The notes: generated by a model not told the origin, from the sequence alone. Counted from the first letter of the stretch, positions 44,941 through 56,375 are shown. The stretch: 64,000 nucleotides of DNA from Lactuca virosa (GCA_928212115.1 CAKMRJ010000001.1:366590481-366654480); one strand, 5' to 3'. Numbers and translations: made by a program.

Positions 44941-45620
44941 TTTATAAAAAGTCAAAAACATTACATGTATAATATTTTTTAAACATATCAAACTTAAATA
45001 ACGTTTTTAAACAATTTTTAAACATTATTTTTAAACAATAACAACATTGACAGAGACATTAAATAGTAGGAGGAAAATGAATAAAATCATAGTAAATGGT
45101 TTTATTGGAAACACATCTATTGAAATAACTAATTAGATTAATGTGAAGATTGAGGTTTGAGTTCATGAAAGTATGTAGTGATTTGATAATAGGAATTGAA
45201 AGTGTGAAACAAAAATGATAAGGCATAGAAGTACATACCGTTGACCGTCGATGACAAGGCTGGAGAAGGTTTTGCTCTATTTTTCTGCAGAGGAAGTATG
45301 TCAACTGTTCCTGTGTAAATCAAAGAATAAAAATGTTAGAATTATGTATTATGTATAAAAGATATATAACGATGAAAAAGAAGAAGTAAATAAATTGAAA
45401 TGTATTTTAAATTTAAATTTGAAATAGAAGATAGCATACCTTATAAGTTCATTTTTTGCAAAGATATCATTTGACTTATAAAGCCAGTTTACTATGTATA
45501 AGATCAATTAGAATCAATTAGAATGATTAATATGGTAAGCAATTAAATATTATAAAATGTGAATAAAGATTCTATAATTAAGGTGTTGATTTTATAGGAT
45601 TTGATATAATCTCTATTATG

Positions 45621-46020
45621 AAAATTCAACGGGTATTAAAGGTAAACACCGTAAGTTATCTTTAAACATGGTAACGATTGATGGAAAAAAGAGTTTTTAC
45701 CAAAACTTTGGTAGGTGATGTCACAAAATGATTTAAGGGTGGAAAATCTATAATCAAAATACAATTAAAAGCTCTGATTGTTTAAAATGATGTCATAAGG
45801 TTTCTCTTTTAATAATATTTAGAGATATAAAAATTCAACGAGTATTAAAGGTAAACACCGCAAGTTAACGATTGATGAAAAAAAAGTTGTTATCAAAACT
45901 TTGGTAGGTGGTGTCACAAAATGATCTAAGGGTGGAAAAATCTATAATCGAAATACAATTAAAAGTCGTGATTGTTTAAAATGATGTCATAAAGTTTAGT
46001 TTTTTAATAATATTTAGAGA
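45621..46020. repeat. Tandem duplication of about 209 bp
   Basis: Two units (45621-45829 and 45830-46020) both begin 'aaaattcaacg.gtattaaag'. The second lacks about 15 bp of the first. Non-coding, upstream of the polyamine oxidase promoter. Confidence 0.85.
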
Positions 46021-46315
46021 TGGATTAATGAATTAAAAACTTCGATCCAAACTGATTTATTAATTAAATCGATGAGCAGATTGAGTAGCCGATTTTTGCG
46101 AGCTTTAAGTCCAAGTGATACGTTGACTAAGGCTGAAGATACGGATTTCCCTCTCTCTAAGTCTCAAGTCTCACTCTCACCACGAAAATACCACCGACCT
46201 TATTCACGTCAAACTCAAACAATTCCAAATACAAAAATAAAATAACAATAAATTAATCAAATATTAATCAAATACAATCACGTAATTCATGTGTTTGATT
46301 TCATACCTCTCGCCC

Positions 46316-46322
46316 TATAAAA
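46316..46322 (+). promoter_or_regulatory. TATA box of the polyamine oxidase gene
   Basis: TATAAAA follows a CT-rich stretch and lies about 150 bp before the first leader ATG (46469). It is the only good plus-strand TATA in the 400 bp before the gene. Confidence 0.55.
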
Positions 46323-46468
46323 CCCAACCAAATATCTACCCTTCCCTTCATCAAAACTATCACCGTCTTCACAATCAACACTCAACACCATTCACTCCTC
46401 TGCGCATTTTTGACATCTGGACCGACTTCAAGATCTGATTGTATATAAGGGTTCAGTTTGCAAAACGT

Positions 46469-46618
46469 ATGAGCTTGTTCATCAACCTGTGTTGTAATTG
46501 TAATTGTAATTGTAATTGTTCCAATTCCAATCACTTCAGCACTTGCCTTCTCTTTTTCTTTCTTCATCGCTCCCCTCAATTTGATAACCCTTGGATACTA
46601 CAACACCCATTACTTTAG
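46469..46618 (+). other. Upstream ORF in the polyamine oxidase leader
   Basis: A 49-codon frame (MSLFINLCCNCNC..., TAG at 46616-46618) lies wholly between the TATA box and the main start. It contains a Cys-Asn dipeptide repeat from a (TGTAAT)n run at about 46490-46517. Arabidopsis PAO2 is known to carry a translationally active uORF. Whether this one corresponds is not established, because its sequence is partly simple repeat. Confidence 0.45.
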
Positions 46619-46776
46619 TTTATCGCACAATTGTGTTCTTGTTAGTTTTCCGCAAAGGGAAATTGTCTCCATCATCAACTACTACATGGGTTCGTCAGCC
46701 AAGAATAAACCCCAATTGATACAAGGTATTGCTTTCTTATACTATTTGTTTAACAAAAAAAATTCCCTCGACTTAT

Positions 46777-49091
46777 ATGTCTAAATTTGGAGGATGTCTA
46801 TCAAATCTAGATGGCAAATTCTTATGTCTTCGATCTAATTCATGTCGCCTTTCAAATGTAGCACCCTGTTATTCAGCCATCAAAACAGGGCGTTCGACTT
46901 CACCATCTGTAATTGTAGTTGGAGGTGGCTTTGCTGGGATAGCTGCTGCTCGTGCCCTCCATGATGCTTCATTCCGGGTACTCTAAAGAAATTTCAATTG
47001 TGATACTTTCCTACTTGGGTACATAGAATATAGAACACCCAATAGAATATAGAAGACAATATGTTATTAATTCCATGTTCTTTTCAGGTTATATTACTCG
47101 AATCTCGTGAAAGAATTGGTGGTCGAGTTCGGACAGATTACTCATTTGGTTTTCCTGTGGACTTAGGGGCATCGTGGTAAGAGTCGTTCACGATAATGAT
47201 TGTTAGGTGATATGCATACAGTATGCTTGTGTGCTGTGTGTGATTATTATGCTTAATGTTAATGTTAATGTTGCAGGTTGCATGGAGTTTGCAAAGAGAA
47301 TCCCTTGGCACCTCTTATTGGAAGACTTGGGTTACCTCTCTATCGTACAAGTGGTGACAACTCAGTGCTATATGATCATGATTTGGAAAGGTATGTCACT
47401 TCATCTTTTTAAAGATTATCATGTATGTGGTTCAAACTTCAAAGTTCAATCCATAGGGGCCAGTTGGGTAGTAGTATTTTGCCTATGAACTTTAGAAGTC
47501 AAACAATAGGACTATGAACTTCCATATTTGAGAAATGAATTATGAAAGTTCACACAACATTCATTGTTATAGATGTATTCTTTTACTGATTATTATTACA
47601 ATTCTTTAGCTATGCACTTTTTGACATGGATGGGAATCAAGTTCCTCAAGAACTCGTCTCACAAGTAGGCGAAACATTTGAGAGCATATTGCAAGAGGCA
47701 TGTCATCTCCCTCTTCTTTTATTTTCTTTTTGGATTTTCTGTCTGTTCTCTTTCTGACATGGAGGGTAGTTTATTGCAGACAAATAAAGTAAGAGAAGAG
47801 TTAAGTGAAGATTCATCTATACAACATGCAATCTCAATCGTCTTTGAAAGAAACCCACAACTAAGGTACTCTAAACTACCTTATCAATCTTTATAAACAA
47901 TGCCTCTATATCCAAATAATTGTAAGACACATTTTGATTTTGATTTTCTTCCTTTTTTTGCCATTTTTACAGGTTGCAGGGGCTTTCTCATAAGGTATTA
48001 CAATGGTACTTGTGTCGAATGGAAGGGTGGTTTGCTGCTGATGCTGACACCATATCTCTCAAATGTTGGGACAAAGAAGAGTTGTTGCCAGGTGGACATG
48101 GGCTAATGGTCCGAGGTTATCAACCTGTTATAAACACACTTGCAAAAGGCCTTGACATCCGCTTAGGTCACAGGTATTAAAATTGTGATCAATTTTCTTT
48201 GTTTTATCATTTATGGCCTTTCAACTTACACCCTACATTTTCCTCTTGTTCTTGAAAAGGGTAAAGAAGATAAACAGGCGTACAAATGGTGTGAAGATAA
48301 CCATTGAAAATGGCAACACATTCTTTGCAGATGCAGCCATAGTTGCTGTCCCTTTAGGTGTTTTGAAATCAAACACCATGACTTTTGAACCAAGACTACC
48401 TAAATGGAAGGAAGAAGCCATAGCTGACCTTGGAGTTGGAATTGAGAACAAGATCATTCTACATTTTGAGAAAGTATTTTGGCCAAATGTCGAGTTTCTA
48501 GGAGTAGTTGCAGATACTTCATATGGATGTAGCTACTTTCTTAATCTTCACAAAGCTACAGGTCATCCTGTTCTTGTTTACATGCCTGCAGGAAAGCTAG
48601 CAAGAGATATTGAGAAAATGTCAGATGAGGCTGCATCTAGTTTCGCTTTTATACAGCTTAAAAAGATTCTTCCAGATGCTTCCACCCCAGTAATTCTACA
48701 AAATATCGACTTACTTTCACAGTTTCATGTTTACTGATCGAATAAGTGTATACTGAATGTTACTTTTTCATCTTTTATGCAGATTCAGTATTTGGTTTCT
48801 CATTGGGGAAGTGATGTGAACTCATTAGGGTCATATAGCTATGATACAGTAGGAAAACCCCATGATCTGTATGATAAGCTAAGGATCCCTGTGGATAACT
48901 TATTCTTTGCAGGGGAGGCAACAAGTTCTGAATATCCAGGGTCTGTACATGGTGCTTATTCAACTGGATTAATGGCTGCAGAAGATTGCAGGATGCGTGT
49001 TCTTGAACGTTATGGGGAGTTGGATCTTTTTCAATCTGTTATGGGTGAGGATACCCTTGCTTCTGTGCCATTGTTAATATCGCGTATATAA
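46777..49091 (+). CDS. PAO2: FAD-dependent polyamine oxidase, PAO2/3/4-like, likely peroxisomal
   Basis: Eight coding exons can be read: 46777-46977, 47088-47176, 47277-47390, 47610-47697, 47780-47865, 47973-48173, 48260-48689 and 48783-49091. All phases agree and give 505 residues with no stop. The enzyme oxidises spermine and spermidine with FAD, in the back-conversion pathway that returns smaller polyamines and hydrogen peroxide. Visible are the dinucleotide-binding GGGFAG (residues 49-54), 'ERIGGRVRT' just after it, the conserved 'LGASWLHG', 'YGCSYFLNLHKATG', and the C-terminal FAD motif 'FFAGEATSS' near residue 444. The chain ends S-R-I, a weak peroxisomal PTS1 form. The start is uncertain: an alternative first exon (ATG at 46686, spliced 46725 to 46889) gives 481 residues. 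Intron 4 (after 47697) is GC-AG. Confidence 0.9.
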
Positions 49092-49495
49092 AGTCTTGTT
49101 AATGTATTAAGTGCTTAATAGGCAAGTGGAAAATGGAGTGTAATGTACTTGAAGTTATAGTGCTGATATATGTACCTTAAGTTGGCATATTGCAAGTGTA
49201 AAGTTTTTTTTTTTAAATGGAATTGCTGAAGATATGCTTAAGAAAAGCAGACAATAGTTGGCAAATAGTGGTAGTACTACTATTAAAATATTAATGAATG
49301 TGGATATATTGATTAGGTGAGTGATATGATAAATCATTTGTGATACTTGGTTGATCTATAATCGTGTATGAGGTGTGTTTCTTTCCATTTTAAGTTTTAA
49401 TTTCTGTAAAACACCAAACATGAGAAAAGTAATAATATGTTTTTTTATGTAAAACACCAAACATGAGAAAATTATTTGATATTTCCTTTTTTCAT
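49092..49495. other. 3' flank of polyamine oxidase gene
   Basis: Presumed 3' UTR and intergenic sequence. I see no unambiguous AATAAA close to the stop, and 49204-49214 is a T-run. No gene. Confidence 0.4.
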
Positions 49496-49699
49496 TTTGA
49501 TAAGTTCCATATGTAAGGTGAGAGGATAAGTTTCTATCTTCTTAACTTGTAGTTTAGTAGAATCAAGAAAATAATAAATAAATAAAAACTAAATTTTAAT
49601 GGTAATATTAATATGTATATACATGTAAATGATAAATCCTTCACAAGTTTTGTTTAACTGGTAGAAGATTTATGAACATATTCACCAAACTAAGTATTA
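49496..49699 (+). repeat. Copy of the PPR gene's 3' flank
   Basis: About 204 bp align along their length with 56376-56567, which starts six bases after the PPR stop codon. They share 'tttgataagttc', 'gaggata', 'tcaagaaaataa', 'atccttcacaagttt' and 'catattcaccaaactaagtatta'. It may mark a lost PPR copy or a local duplication. Confidence 0.8.
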
Positions 49700-49871
49700 G
49701 TTCTCGTTCATAGAGCATGAGATGTATATAACGACAATTAGGTGGCTCACAACAAGAAACTCATGCCCCAAGAAGCACAATGAATCTATGTAGGAATTGA
49801 AAGTTGAAACTACAAGTTCAATCCATATAAAAACTGAAACTTGTATATCGTTAGATTGACTTTGACCAATT

Positions 49872-49875
<4 letters not shown>

Positions 49876-49940
<65 letters not shown>
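49876..49940. repeat. (TA)n microsatellite
   Basis: About 32 pure TA units border the left end of the TIR element. A second TA run borders the right end at 52101-52151. Confidence 0.9.
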
Positions 49941-49945
<5 letters not shown>

Positions 49946-52098
49946 GTTCAAATGTTTATAGCAATTATTGTGTGCATGAATGCACCAATAGGAATTTAGG
50001 AAAAAATAAATAATTAAACAAATAGTAATAAATAGTAAAAGGGTATGATAGTAATCTAACACTATTTAATTATAGTAGGCATTTTAAAACATTTAATATC
50101 TCCTAAAAATAGAGAAATCAGTATTAAAATCTTTTTACACGTCTTTTTCATCTCAGTAACCCTACACCACCGGTTTTTCCTTAGCCGTACATCACCAACA
50201 CCTTCGGCCACATGCTCGTTCAATCGCCGTCCAAAGAAACTCGGTGACCCTCTTCACCGCCAGTGCTACACCACCCTCTGCCATTCCCCTGTTATTACGA
50301 CATGGATCTTATTAAAAAATTAATCATCTTATTTCTACTGGTGCGATTAACTTTCGATCTTCATTTTTTGATTTTATAAAAACTGGTTTTGGACGATTAG
50401 CTGCCACCAATACCATTGAGGGTTTATCGATCAATACAATAGCTTTCATGGTTTTTCACTTTCATCTTTTTTTTGGTTCTGCTTCCCTTTTCCGATCCAG
50501 AATTGTTCACCTTGGTGGCAGGGGCCATCGTATCCCTCAATCAGGTAATCGTCTCATTTCTTTTAATTTTTAAATATCCTTCAGTTGCACCCTATTCCTA
50601 CTTCTCCTTTAATTTGGGATTCCTTTGTTTTTTGGTGGGGCCAATTGGAATTATACAACAAATGAATGAAGCTACATGGGATTGTAAGTTTCATTTAATC
50701 CATTTTTTCAATGTATTTCTTGATATGTGAATTGGAACTTGAATATCTTGGAACATACACGACATATATAACATATTGTTCACCATTCTTTAAAAATTTG
50801 GTTATATTGTTCAAAAAATAATGTGTCGATTGCACTGTTTAAGAATTATTCTAACTGTAGTGGTACATGTCATTAGTCTTTGACGAAAAGGGTTAAGCTG
50901 GCATTCTGTAAGAATTTGCAAACACATGGACTACTTTTCTGTTGCTATAATTTACACAAGTTGTAGGTGCAAACAAAGGTGGTTTTTTACACCTGGTGGA
51001 ATATATACTATCTATTTGGACCTTTTTACCCTTGGAGGGTCTTCTTCCTGCTTATTGCCCCCTTACTGTATTCAATGTGGTTTGGATATTTGTTTTTTTT
51101 CTTGTAACATGATTTATTATACGTAAAGAGAAATTGAATAGGAATATAATGCATTTGGAATACATACATGGAGTCTTCATCCTGGTGCTTTCATAGATCA
51201 TCATTTTTTCACAACAAAAAACTTGTGAGCCGAAGATGGTTTATATATTCTAATTGTTTTTTTTTCTTAGTCACCTTTTGTGTTAACATGATCTTTTCAT
51301 GCATTTATATTTCAAATGTTTTTGTTCGTTGGGTCTATTCTTGATAATACAAATTCTTTTAAGAATATTCAAAACCATTCTGCAAGAATAGTTTATTCTG
51401 TAAAGATATTATTGTTGTATTCTGATAGAATAGTAGTTAATTATTTATATGTTTAATGTGCAGTTGTTACAAGTGTATCACTACAAAATATTTGGCAATG
51501 AATTTGTGATAGAAATGGTTTGAAGAATGGCTTGAAGACCTGATGGGAAAGACTTGAAGAATGAATCAAAGAATGATCACACTCATTGTTTAATAATGTT
51601 GTTACTTTTTAAAAATTACACTTGTTATTCTTTCAGAATGTTGTTATTATTAAATGAATCACAATCATACAATGTAATTATTTGGTATATTATTAGTTCA
51701 AGAATCGATTTTGTGTATTCTTTCAGAATGTATTTACTAGTTTATGGTTGGGATTCTGTCATTCTGACAGAATAAAATCGAAAATATATTTACTAGTTTA
51801 TGGTTGACATCCTGTCATTCTAACAGAATAAAATCGGATTTTTAAATTTGAATTAATTTAAAATATCAGATTTTTAAAAATAAAGGAATTAATTATCCAA
51901 AAATCCGAAATTTTCCTTTTTTAATATAACTTAATTGACTAAAATGCCCTTATGCTGAAATTTGTTTGATTATATGGTACATGTTATCCTATTCTAATAT
52001 CATAGACCATCGGATCATGACCTTTGATTCTATTCCATCCGGTGGTCCAGATCTGTGCATTCTGGAACACAATAGTTAGTAATAACAAAATAACCTAA

Positions 52099-52100
<2 letters not shown>
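49941..52100. mobile_element. 2.2-kb TIR DNA transposon, non-autonomous, in TA tract
   Basis: The first 46 bp and the complement of the last 46 bp align without gaps: about 32 of 44 positions match, including TTAGGTT, TATTGTGT and GAATGCAC. Both ends abut long (TA)n runs, so any target duplication is masked. Length and long diverged TIRs fit a Mutator-like element, but this is not proven. No transposase was seen. The interior 50140-50730 has gene-like base composition (an open frame at 50473-50730 starting MVLLPFSDPELF, unrecognised), possibly captured DNA. Confidence 0.7.

Positions 52101-52151
<51 letters not shown>
52101..52151. repeat. (TA)n microsatellite
   Basis: A pure TA run to the right of the TIR element, mirroring the one on the left. 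Confidence 0.9.
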
Positions 52152-52155
<4 letters not shown>

Positions 52156-52850
52156 GTAATGACTTTCGAGAGTGACTAATTTTATATATTTAATCATTAT
52201 ATTTTAACATATTTACTTACTTCTTATATAAACTGGCAACTAACTTTTGCAATATTACACGTTTAGTCATTTTTTTTTGTGTACACATTACCAAAATAAA
52301 ATGTTCAAAAAAGACCATTAACAAACAAATTATCTCAAATGTCGATAGCAAAATTTACACACTTTGTTACATCAAGGGTTAACCGATTATGAAAATTGTC
52401 CGAAATTGGTCTTTCTTTCGTTGCTATAGCAGGTATAACAGATTGCTAACCTTTTTATTTTTTTACAATTATGACTTAAGTTTTAACTTTTATTACAAAT
52501 CTATTCTAAACTTTTTCTACAACTTTTCTTTATTGCTTTTTAAAACTTAATTTTTTCTACAAAATATTTTTTCAACAATATTTTTTCGCAAATTTATAAC
52601 CTTTTTCATAAAATTATGTTTTGACAACTTTTTATAAAGCATTTTCAAACTTAGTTTTTTTAATAAAATTGTGAAAATGCACATGTAAAAAAACTTGTAA
52701 AGAAGTAAATTTATAATAAAAATTGAGCCATATCGGTAACAAAAATAAAATTTAGGCCAAAATTATAAAAAGAAAAATTGGTTATAGGAAGTCACAAGGA
52801 CCATTCATAACAAACTTTCATGATTGATCAAATTTGGTCTTTTAACTCCA
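52152..52850. other. No gene seen; A/T-rich
   Basis: T-rich and A-rich stretches with no domain-bearing frame. Confidence 0.5.
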
Positions 52851-53309
52851 AGGGAGGAGGGAGTCATTCCCTCCCAACCCACTGAACCCACCGCCACATC
52901 ATTTTTTCTCTTTTATTTTTCTTCATCTTTCCCAACTCACAACACACGGAAACCCTATCTTTTTGAACCCACTCAACCCATTCAATTAGAAAAAAAATAC
53001 AAAACAATTAAGGTAAAATCTTAATTAGCAATTGAGTTACGGTCGGTACCACTCCCGCTTCAGCGGGTTGTTTAATTGGTTTCACTAACCCACATCATCA
53101 TCTATCTCTACTTTCTCTCTCTCATGTTCTCTTGTACCACGTGTTTTAAAACTTGTACCTTAGTTGTTTTGTATTCTTTTTAATTGAGTGGGTTAAGAAA
53201 GATAGGATTTCCGTGTGTTGTGGGTTGGGAAAGATGAAGAAAAACAAGAGACAAAAATTGATACGACAGTGGGTTCAGTGGGTTATGAGGGAATGACTCC
53301 CTCCTCCCT
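52851..53309. mobile_element. Foldback MITE with perfect 23-bp ends
   Basis: Left and right termini are identical for 23 bp in inverted orientation, starting AGGGAGGAGGGAGTC. The homology then continues imperfectly for roughly 150 bp per arm ('cccactgaacccac', 'acacacggaaa..cctatctttt', 'ccactcaaccc'). The centre (53041-53150) is unpaired. No clear target duplication, so the superfamily is open. The element is non-coding. Confidence 0.8.
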
Positions 53310-53834
53310 AAATAGCTAGTTAGTTGGCCAAATTTGATATTCCCTCTATATTTATTGGTCAAATGTGTATATAAAAAAAACAATAAGATTTAATACAGTT
53401 GCAACGATTGGCTACCCTTACATGTTCATTGGTCGTCAAGAAAAAGTTGCCTTGAAAAATAAAAAACCTTTAATTACTAGTTATAATAGTCATTTTTGAA
53501 CATTTTATAGGTAAGTTTACTGATTTTCTATATTAAAGAAAAAACAAAAAACTTGGTTACTCTTACTCATATATATAAAGTTTTTAATGGATCCAAATAT
53601 CCAATTAATAAAAGGTGATTGAGTCGTGGACGGTGTAGTCCATATCAAAGTTCTGAACTGATACGGATCATACCGGATCATGTTTTGTTGGACCAAGCTG
53701 GACCGGGTATTTTGGACCCGGTGACTCGTCCATGTTTATCATTTTGTTGTAAGACTCCACTTATTCTAAACTTAAAATCGTATATAAATACAATAATACT
53801 CAATTAATCACAGTCTTTTTCCAGTAAACTAAGA
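53310..53834. other. No gene seen
   Basis: Intergenic A/T-rich sequence with no supported feature. Confidence 0.5.
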
Positions 53835-54135
53835 GGGTGTTTGGGAAAACTTTTTAAGGTTAAAAGTCCTTTTTGCAAAAAGACTTTTTGGCTAGTGACT
53901 TTTTCCAAAAGAAAATCTTTAAAAAGTATTTGTATTTGCTTTTAGGGTAAAAGTTAACTTTTTAAGTTAAAAAGTCTCAAAAGTCACAAAAAGATAAGAT
54001 TGTGTGACTTTTGAAACATTCTCTTTTCCTTTTATATAAAAAGTCATTTAAAAAGATCTTTTTTAATACCCAAACTTTCGTATCTTTTTTAAACTTTTTG
54101 GGAAAGTTAAAACTTAAAAGCAATCCCAAACACCC
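53835..54135. mobile_element. 301-bp MITE, GGGTGTTTGGGA ends
   Basis: It begins GGGTGTTTGGGA and ends TCCCAAACACCC, with further arm complementarity (AAAAGTCCTTTTT-type). It belongs to the same broad end-class as 25139-25345 but with little internal identity. No clean target duplication is visible. Confidence 0.7.
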
Positions 54136-54214
54136 TTTAAAGAAACCCAGACATCATCCATAAACTAGAACAGAGTCTAATTCCGATCGCTAAACCACGG
54201 GTAATGTTGAATGT

Positions 54215-54749
54215 CAGGCCCGGTTTAAGAAGGGGGCAAGCTGGGCCACTGCCCAGGGCCCATATGAACTTGGGGGCCCCAATTTTATATCATTAGATAT
54301 TTAGTAATAATAAATTATGTTAGCATATGAAGTGAAATAGGCTTCAGCAGACTTGGTAGGATGATTTTCACATTTGATGCGGCACCTCGGATGATTTTCA
54401 CATTTGATGTGGCACCCTAGTTCGATTCTTAGGAGTAGTAGTGTTTTTTACCACTTAATTGATTCTTTTTTTTTTAAATATGTTCAATTATCCTTTTTAT
54501 TTAGAATTTTTTTTAATTGTTTTATTTAAAATTCATTTGAAGTTATTTACATATAATTCTGTATAATAACAATCTTTTGTAATAAATCACTAAACATTTT
54601 TATTTATCATCCTTAATTTGTCTATCACCAAGATTTGTGAAAAGAATTAATTCAGATTTAATTATTGTATAAATTTTGGTAATTTGAAGGGGCCTTTTTT
54701 TTTTTTTTTTTGTTTTGCCTGGGCATCAAATATCATAGGACCGGCCCTG
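54215..54749. mobile_element. hAT element inserted at the start of the PPR gene
   Basis: The termini CAGGCCCGG and the complement CAGGGCCGG form the inverted ends. The flanks TTGAATGT (54207-54214) and TTGAATGC (54750-54757) match at 7 of 8 positions, the hAT duplication size. The interior is A/T-rich with a long T-run (54698-54716) and no transposase. Its right end supplies the first 22 codons of the present PPR frame. Confidence 0.85.
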
Positions 54750-56369
54750 TTGAATGCTGCATTGTTATGTAAAAATGGGAATCTGATCGCCTTGCTTGAA
54801 AACTGCAGATCATTGTGCCAATTCAAAAAATTGCATTCCATCATCATTACATTCGGGCTTCCACTAACCCAAGAAGATGCATTCGTCTCAAGCTTTCTCT
54901 CTTTTGCAGCCACTCACTCCAAGAACATGGATTACGCCTACGCTATTTTCCTTCAACTTCCAAACCCAACTATCTTCAATTGGAACACAATCATTAGGGG
55001 TTACTCGAAAAGCAAAAATCCTAACAAATCGATATCAGTTTTTGTTGACATGCTGCGGATGGGTATAACCCCAGACCATCTAACTTACCCGTTTCTAGCA
55101 AAGGCAGCGTCGCACTTACAAGAGGTTCGGCTTGGCCTATCGGTTCACGGACGTGTTATAAGAGATGGATTTGATGTTGACAGGTTCGTTAAGAATTCTT
55201 TGATTCATTTATCTTCTTCTTTCAAGGATCCAGGGTATGCACGCAAGCTGTTCGACGAAATGCCAAACAAGAACTTGGTTTCCTGGAACTCGATGTTGGA
55301 TTGCTATGTCAAGTGTAAGAAAGTATTAATGGCTCGGGAAGTGTTTGATTCAATGCCAGAGCGTGATGTTGTATCCTGGAGCTCCATGATTGATGGGTAT
55401 GTCAAAGGTAGTGAGTATAGTGAAGCACTGGCTATCTTCCAAAAGATGCATGGATCTGGTATCAATGCAAATGAGGTGACTATGGTGAGTGTATTGGGTG
55501 CTTGTGCTCATTTAGGTGCACTTGATCAAGGGATCATGATGCATCACTACATTATCAACAAGAAGATAGCTTTAACTTTAGTGTTAAGAACATCACTTGT
55601 AGATATGTATGCCAAATGTGGAGCAATAGAGGAAGCACTATCCGTATTCCATGGAGCAATCATGAAACAAACCGATGTTTTAATTTGGAATGCAATGATT
55701 GGAGGGCTTGCAACACATGGGTTTGTACACGAATCACTTGATATGTTTAAAGAGATGCTGAAGAACAAGATCACACCAGATGAGATCACATACTTGTGCA
55801 TACTAAGTGCTTGTGCTCATGGAGGTTTAGTAAACGAAGCTTGGTATTATTTCAAGTCTATTACTCAAAATGGTTTGAATCCAAAAACCGAACATTATGC
55901 ATGCATGATGGATGCATTGGCTCGAGCTGGAAAACTTAAGGAAGCATACACATTCTTGTCTCAAATGCCAATGGAACCAACTGCTTCCATGTTAGGGGCG
56001 TTGTTCAATGGCTGTATCAATCATAGGAATCTTGATCTTGCTGAAGTAGTGGGGAAGAAGCTTGTTGAATTGGAACCAGATCATGATGGTAGATATGTTG
56101 GTTTATCAAATGTTTATGCAGTGATTAAGAGATGGGATGAAGCAAGAACAATGAGAGAAGTGATGGAGAAGAGAGGAGTTAAGAAGTCTCCAGGATGGAG
56201 CTTTGTGGAGATACTTGGATCACCTCACAGATTCATAGCTCATGATAAAACTCATCCACAATCTGAACAAATCTATAGCATGTTGAGTTTTGTAGTAAAG
56301 CAATTGAGTGATATAGATTCTGTAATGTTCCATGCTTGCATATATGTGAATCGTATACTCTTTGATTAG
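54684..56369 (+). CDS. Pentatricopeptide repeat protein, PLS class, E subgroup
   Basis: A single exon of 561 codons without introns, usual for this family. From about residue 85 it shows serial PPR motifs ('NPTIFNWNTIIRGYSKSKNP', 'VSWNSMLDCYVKC', 'VVSWSSMIDGYVKG', 'VLIWNAMIGGLATHG', 'ITPDEITYLCILSACAHGG'). It closes with an E domain ('KKSPGWSFVEI' near residue 497) and lacks DYW. Such proteins bind organellar RNA base by base, and E-subgroup members usually recruit a separate deaminase for C-to-U editing. Residues 1-22 (MKGPFFFFF...GPAL) are encoded by the inserted hAT element. The element-free start would be the ATG at 54204. The first downstream in-frame Met is near residue 83, inside conserved sequence. 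An organelle-targeting peptide is not obvious. A homologue of Arabidopsis At5g08305 is possible from memory. Confidence 0.85.
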   Translation: MKGPFFFFFCFAWASNIIGPALLNAALLCKNGNLIALLENCRSLCQFKKLHSIIITFGLPLTQEDAFVSSFLSFAATHSKNMDYAYAIFLQLPNPTIFNWNTIIRGYSKSKNPNKSISVFVDMLRMGITPDHLTYPFLAKAASHLQEVRLGLSVHGRVIRDGFDVDRFVKNSLIHLSSSFKDPGYARKLFDEMPNKNLVSWNSMLDCYVKCKKVLMAREVFDSMPERDVVSWSSMIDGYVKGSEYSEALAIFQKMHGSGINANEVTMVSVLGACAHLGALDQGIMMHHYIINKKIALTLVLRTSLVDMYAKCGAIEEALSVFHGAIMKQTDVLIWNAMIGGLATHGFVHESLDMFKEMLKNKITPDEITYLCILSACAHGGLVNEAWYYFKSITQNGLNPKTEHYACMMDALARAGKLKEAYTFLSQMPMEPTASMLGALFNGCINHRNLDLAEVVGKKLVELEPDHDGRYVGLSNVYAVIKRWDEARTMREVMEKRGVKKSPGWSFVEILGSPHRFIAHDKTHPQSEQIYSMLSFVVKQLSDIDSVMFHACIYVNRILFD

Positions 56370-56375
56370 AGAAGA

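Noticed and set aside
50473..51126. Hydrophobic open frames inside the TIR element
   Set aside because: No recognisable domain, no splice support and short. Mentioned only as possible captured DNA.
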